Shown here in pieces: positions 11,005 through 11,324 of a stretch of 11,324 nucleotides of DNA. Position numbers and translations under genes: made by a program. A model generated the notes under the pieces. The model was not told the DNA's origin. It saw only the letters and a program-made list of their open reading frames with translations, and did no database searches. The stretch is from Acidobacteriota bacterium (GTDB lineage: Bacteria > Acidobacteriota > Terriglobia > Terriglobales > Acidobacteriaceae): assembly GCA_021778875.1 (NCBI GenBank), contig JAJYBT010000023.1:1-11324 (forward strand). Direction: 5' to 3'. The stretch's first letter is position 1. Every line of letters begins with the position of its first letter.

Positions 11005-11324
11005 CAACAGCCCTTACCCTGGCCGCATCCGTGCCCCTTCTGCACCAGATATTCACGCCCTTGTCGATCGCCGAGCAAGAGAAACACACGTCCTATCTGA
11101 TCCTCGCTGTGCTGCTGTTCTCCCTGGCAACGGCTTATCTCGCTCTCTGGCGCGCTGCGCCTGACTTCCGCATTTTTCGCAATATGGGCATCTTTATCGC
11201 CCTCGTTGCCGTGGACAATATTTCAGCCTACTTCGGAGTCCGCGGTTCGGCATGGACGGTGAGAGCCATCACCGTCGTTGTGCTCGTTGAGATTGCAGCC
11301 GAAGCGATGCGAATCCAGAATCAC
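11001..11324 (+). CDS. multi-pass membrane protein, N-terminal part, 3' partial
   Basis: From ATG 11001 the frame stays open to the window end, giving 108 residues. The start has AAAAGGA 10 nt upstream and overlaps the stop of the preceding short ORF (ATGA). At least three hydrophobic helices are visible: about 31-50 (YLILAVLLFSLATAYLALW), 60-78 (NMGIFIALVAVDNISAYF) and 84-100 (WTVRAITVVVLVEIAAEA), with the segment RAAPDFRIFRNMG between the first two. The N-terminal 20 residues are mildly hydrophobic. I recall N-termini of this type on acidobacterial signalling proteins (SpoIIE/PP2C phosphatases, GGDEF proteins or histidine kinases), but the output domain lies beyond the window, so that is only a suggestion. 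Confidence 0.7.
   Translation, partial: MTTALTLAASVPLLHQIFTPLSIAEQEKHTSYLILAVLLFSLATAYLALWRAAPDFRIFRNMGIFIALVAVDNISAYFGVRGSAWTVRAITVVVLVEIAAEAMRIQNH

Noticed and set aside
10279..11007. 242-aa minus-strand frame
   Set aside because: It is antisense to most of the 101-aa gene with a shadow composition; the better minus-strand reading in this part is the frame from 10861.
1..11324. CRISPR array, tRNA or rRNA genes, insertion sequences, prophage
   Set aside because: No regular repeat-spacer pattern, no tRNA-like cloverleaf or CCA end, no transposase or integrase motifs were seen on either strand.

Overview
The window looks like ordinary chromosome of a GC-rich, Gram-negative-type bacterium, most probably an acidobacterium of the Acidobacteriaceae/Terriglobia kind. 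This is an inference from the gene style: an S9 prolyl-oligopeptidase with a WSPDG-type propeller, an M48 protease with a Q/T-rich linker, several small membrane proteins of a type I associate with that group, and a palindromic intergenic element of the kind I remember from those genomes. No phage, transposase, CRISPR array, tRNA or rRNA gene is visible.

Layout. 3-1787 (+): 3' part of an S9 family serine peptidase. 1813-2097 (-): 94-aa two-helix membrane protein, convergent with the peptidase. 2257-3213 (-): secreted NodB-type polysaccharide deacetylase, with a strong hairpin terminator at 2160-2191. 3296-4201 (+): lipA, divergent from the deacetylase. 4280-4867 (+): frr, closed by a 14-bp stem terminator at 4924-4956. 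5131-5358 (-): 75-aa membrane protein with a candidate sigma-54 promoter at 5411-5427 and structured, repeat-containing DNA after its stop. 5359-5729 is non-coding as far as I can see and has an AT-rich island. 5730-7265 (+): exported M48 zinc metalloprotease. 7307-7351: palindromic REP-like element between convergent genes. 7369-7656 (-): 95-aa three-helix membrane protein. 7797-8951 (-): gcvT. 9050-9658 (+): atypical CDP-alcohol phosphatidyltransferase, followed by a 15-bp duplication over its stop codon and a 62-aa membrane protein at 9703-9891. 9868-10263 (-): 131-aa membrane protein overlapping it tail to tail. 10417-10722 (+): 101-aa conserved-looking protein with a TTG start, preceded by a possible 20-codon leader ORF. 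10631-11004: two coding-like stretches on opposite strands. 11001-11324 (+): N-terminal part of a multi-pass membrane protein running off the window.

How the genes work together. LipA makes the lipoyl cofactor, and GcvT acts on the lipoylated H protein of the glycine cleavage system, so the two share a cofactor; they are on opposite strands and far apart, and gcvH, gcvP and lipB are not here. The S9 peptidase, deacetylase and M48 protease are exported or probably exported envelope and turnover enzymes. Nothing in the window forms a long operon; most genes appear to be single transcription units.

I did not find a convincing new multi-gene system. The most unusual things are regulatory or structural: the sigma-54-like site, the inverted repeat that holds the lipA -10 box and abuts its ATG, several genes with a -10-like box right in front of the start codon and no ribosome-binding site, the altered CDP-alcohol motif, and the crowded, partly unresolved 10.3-11.3 kb end.
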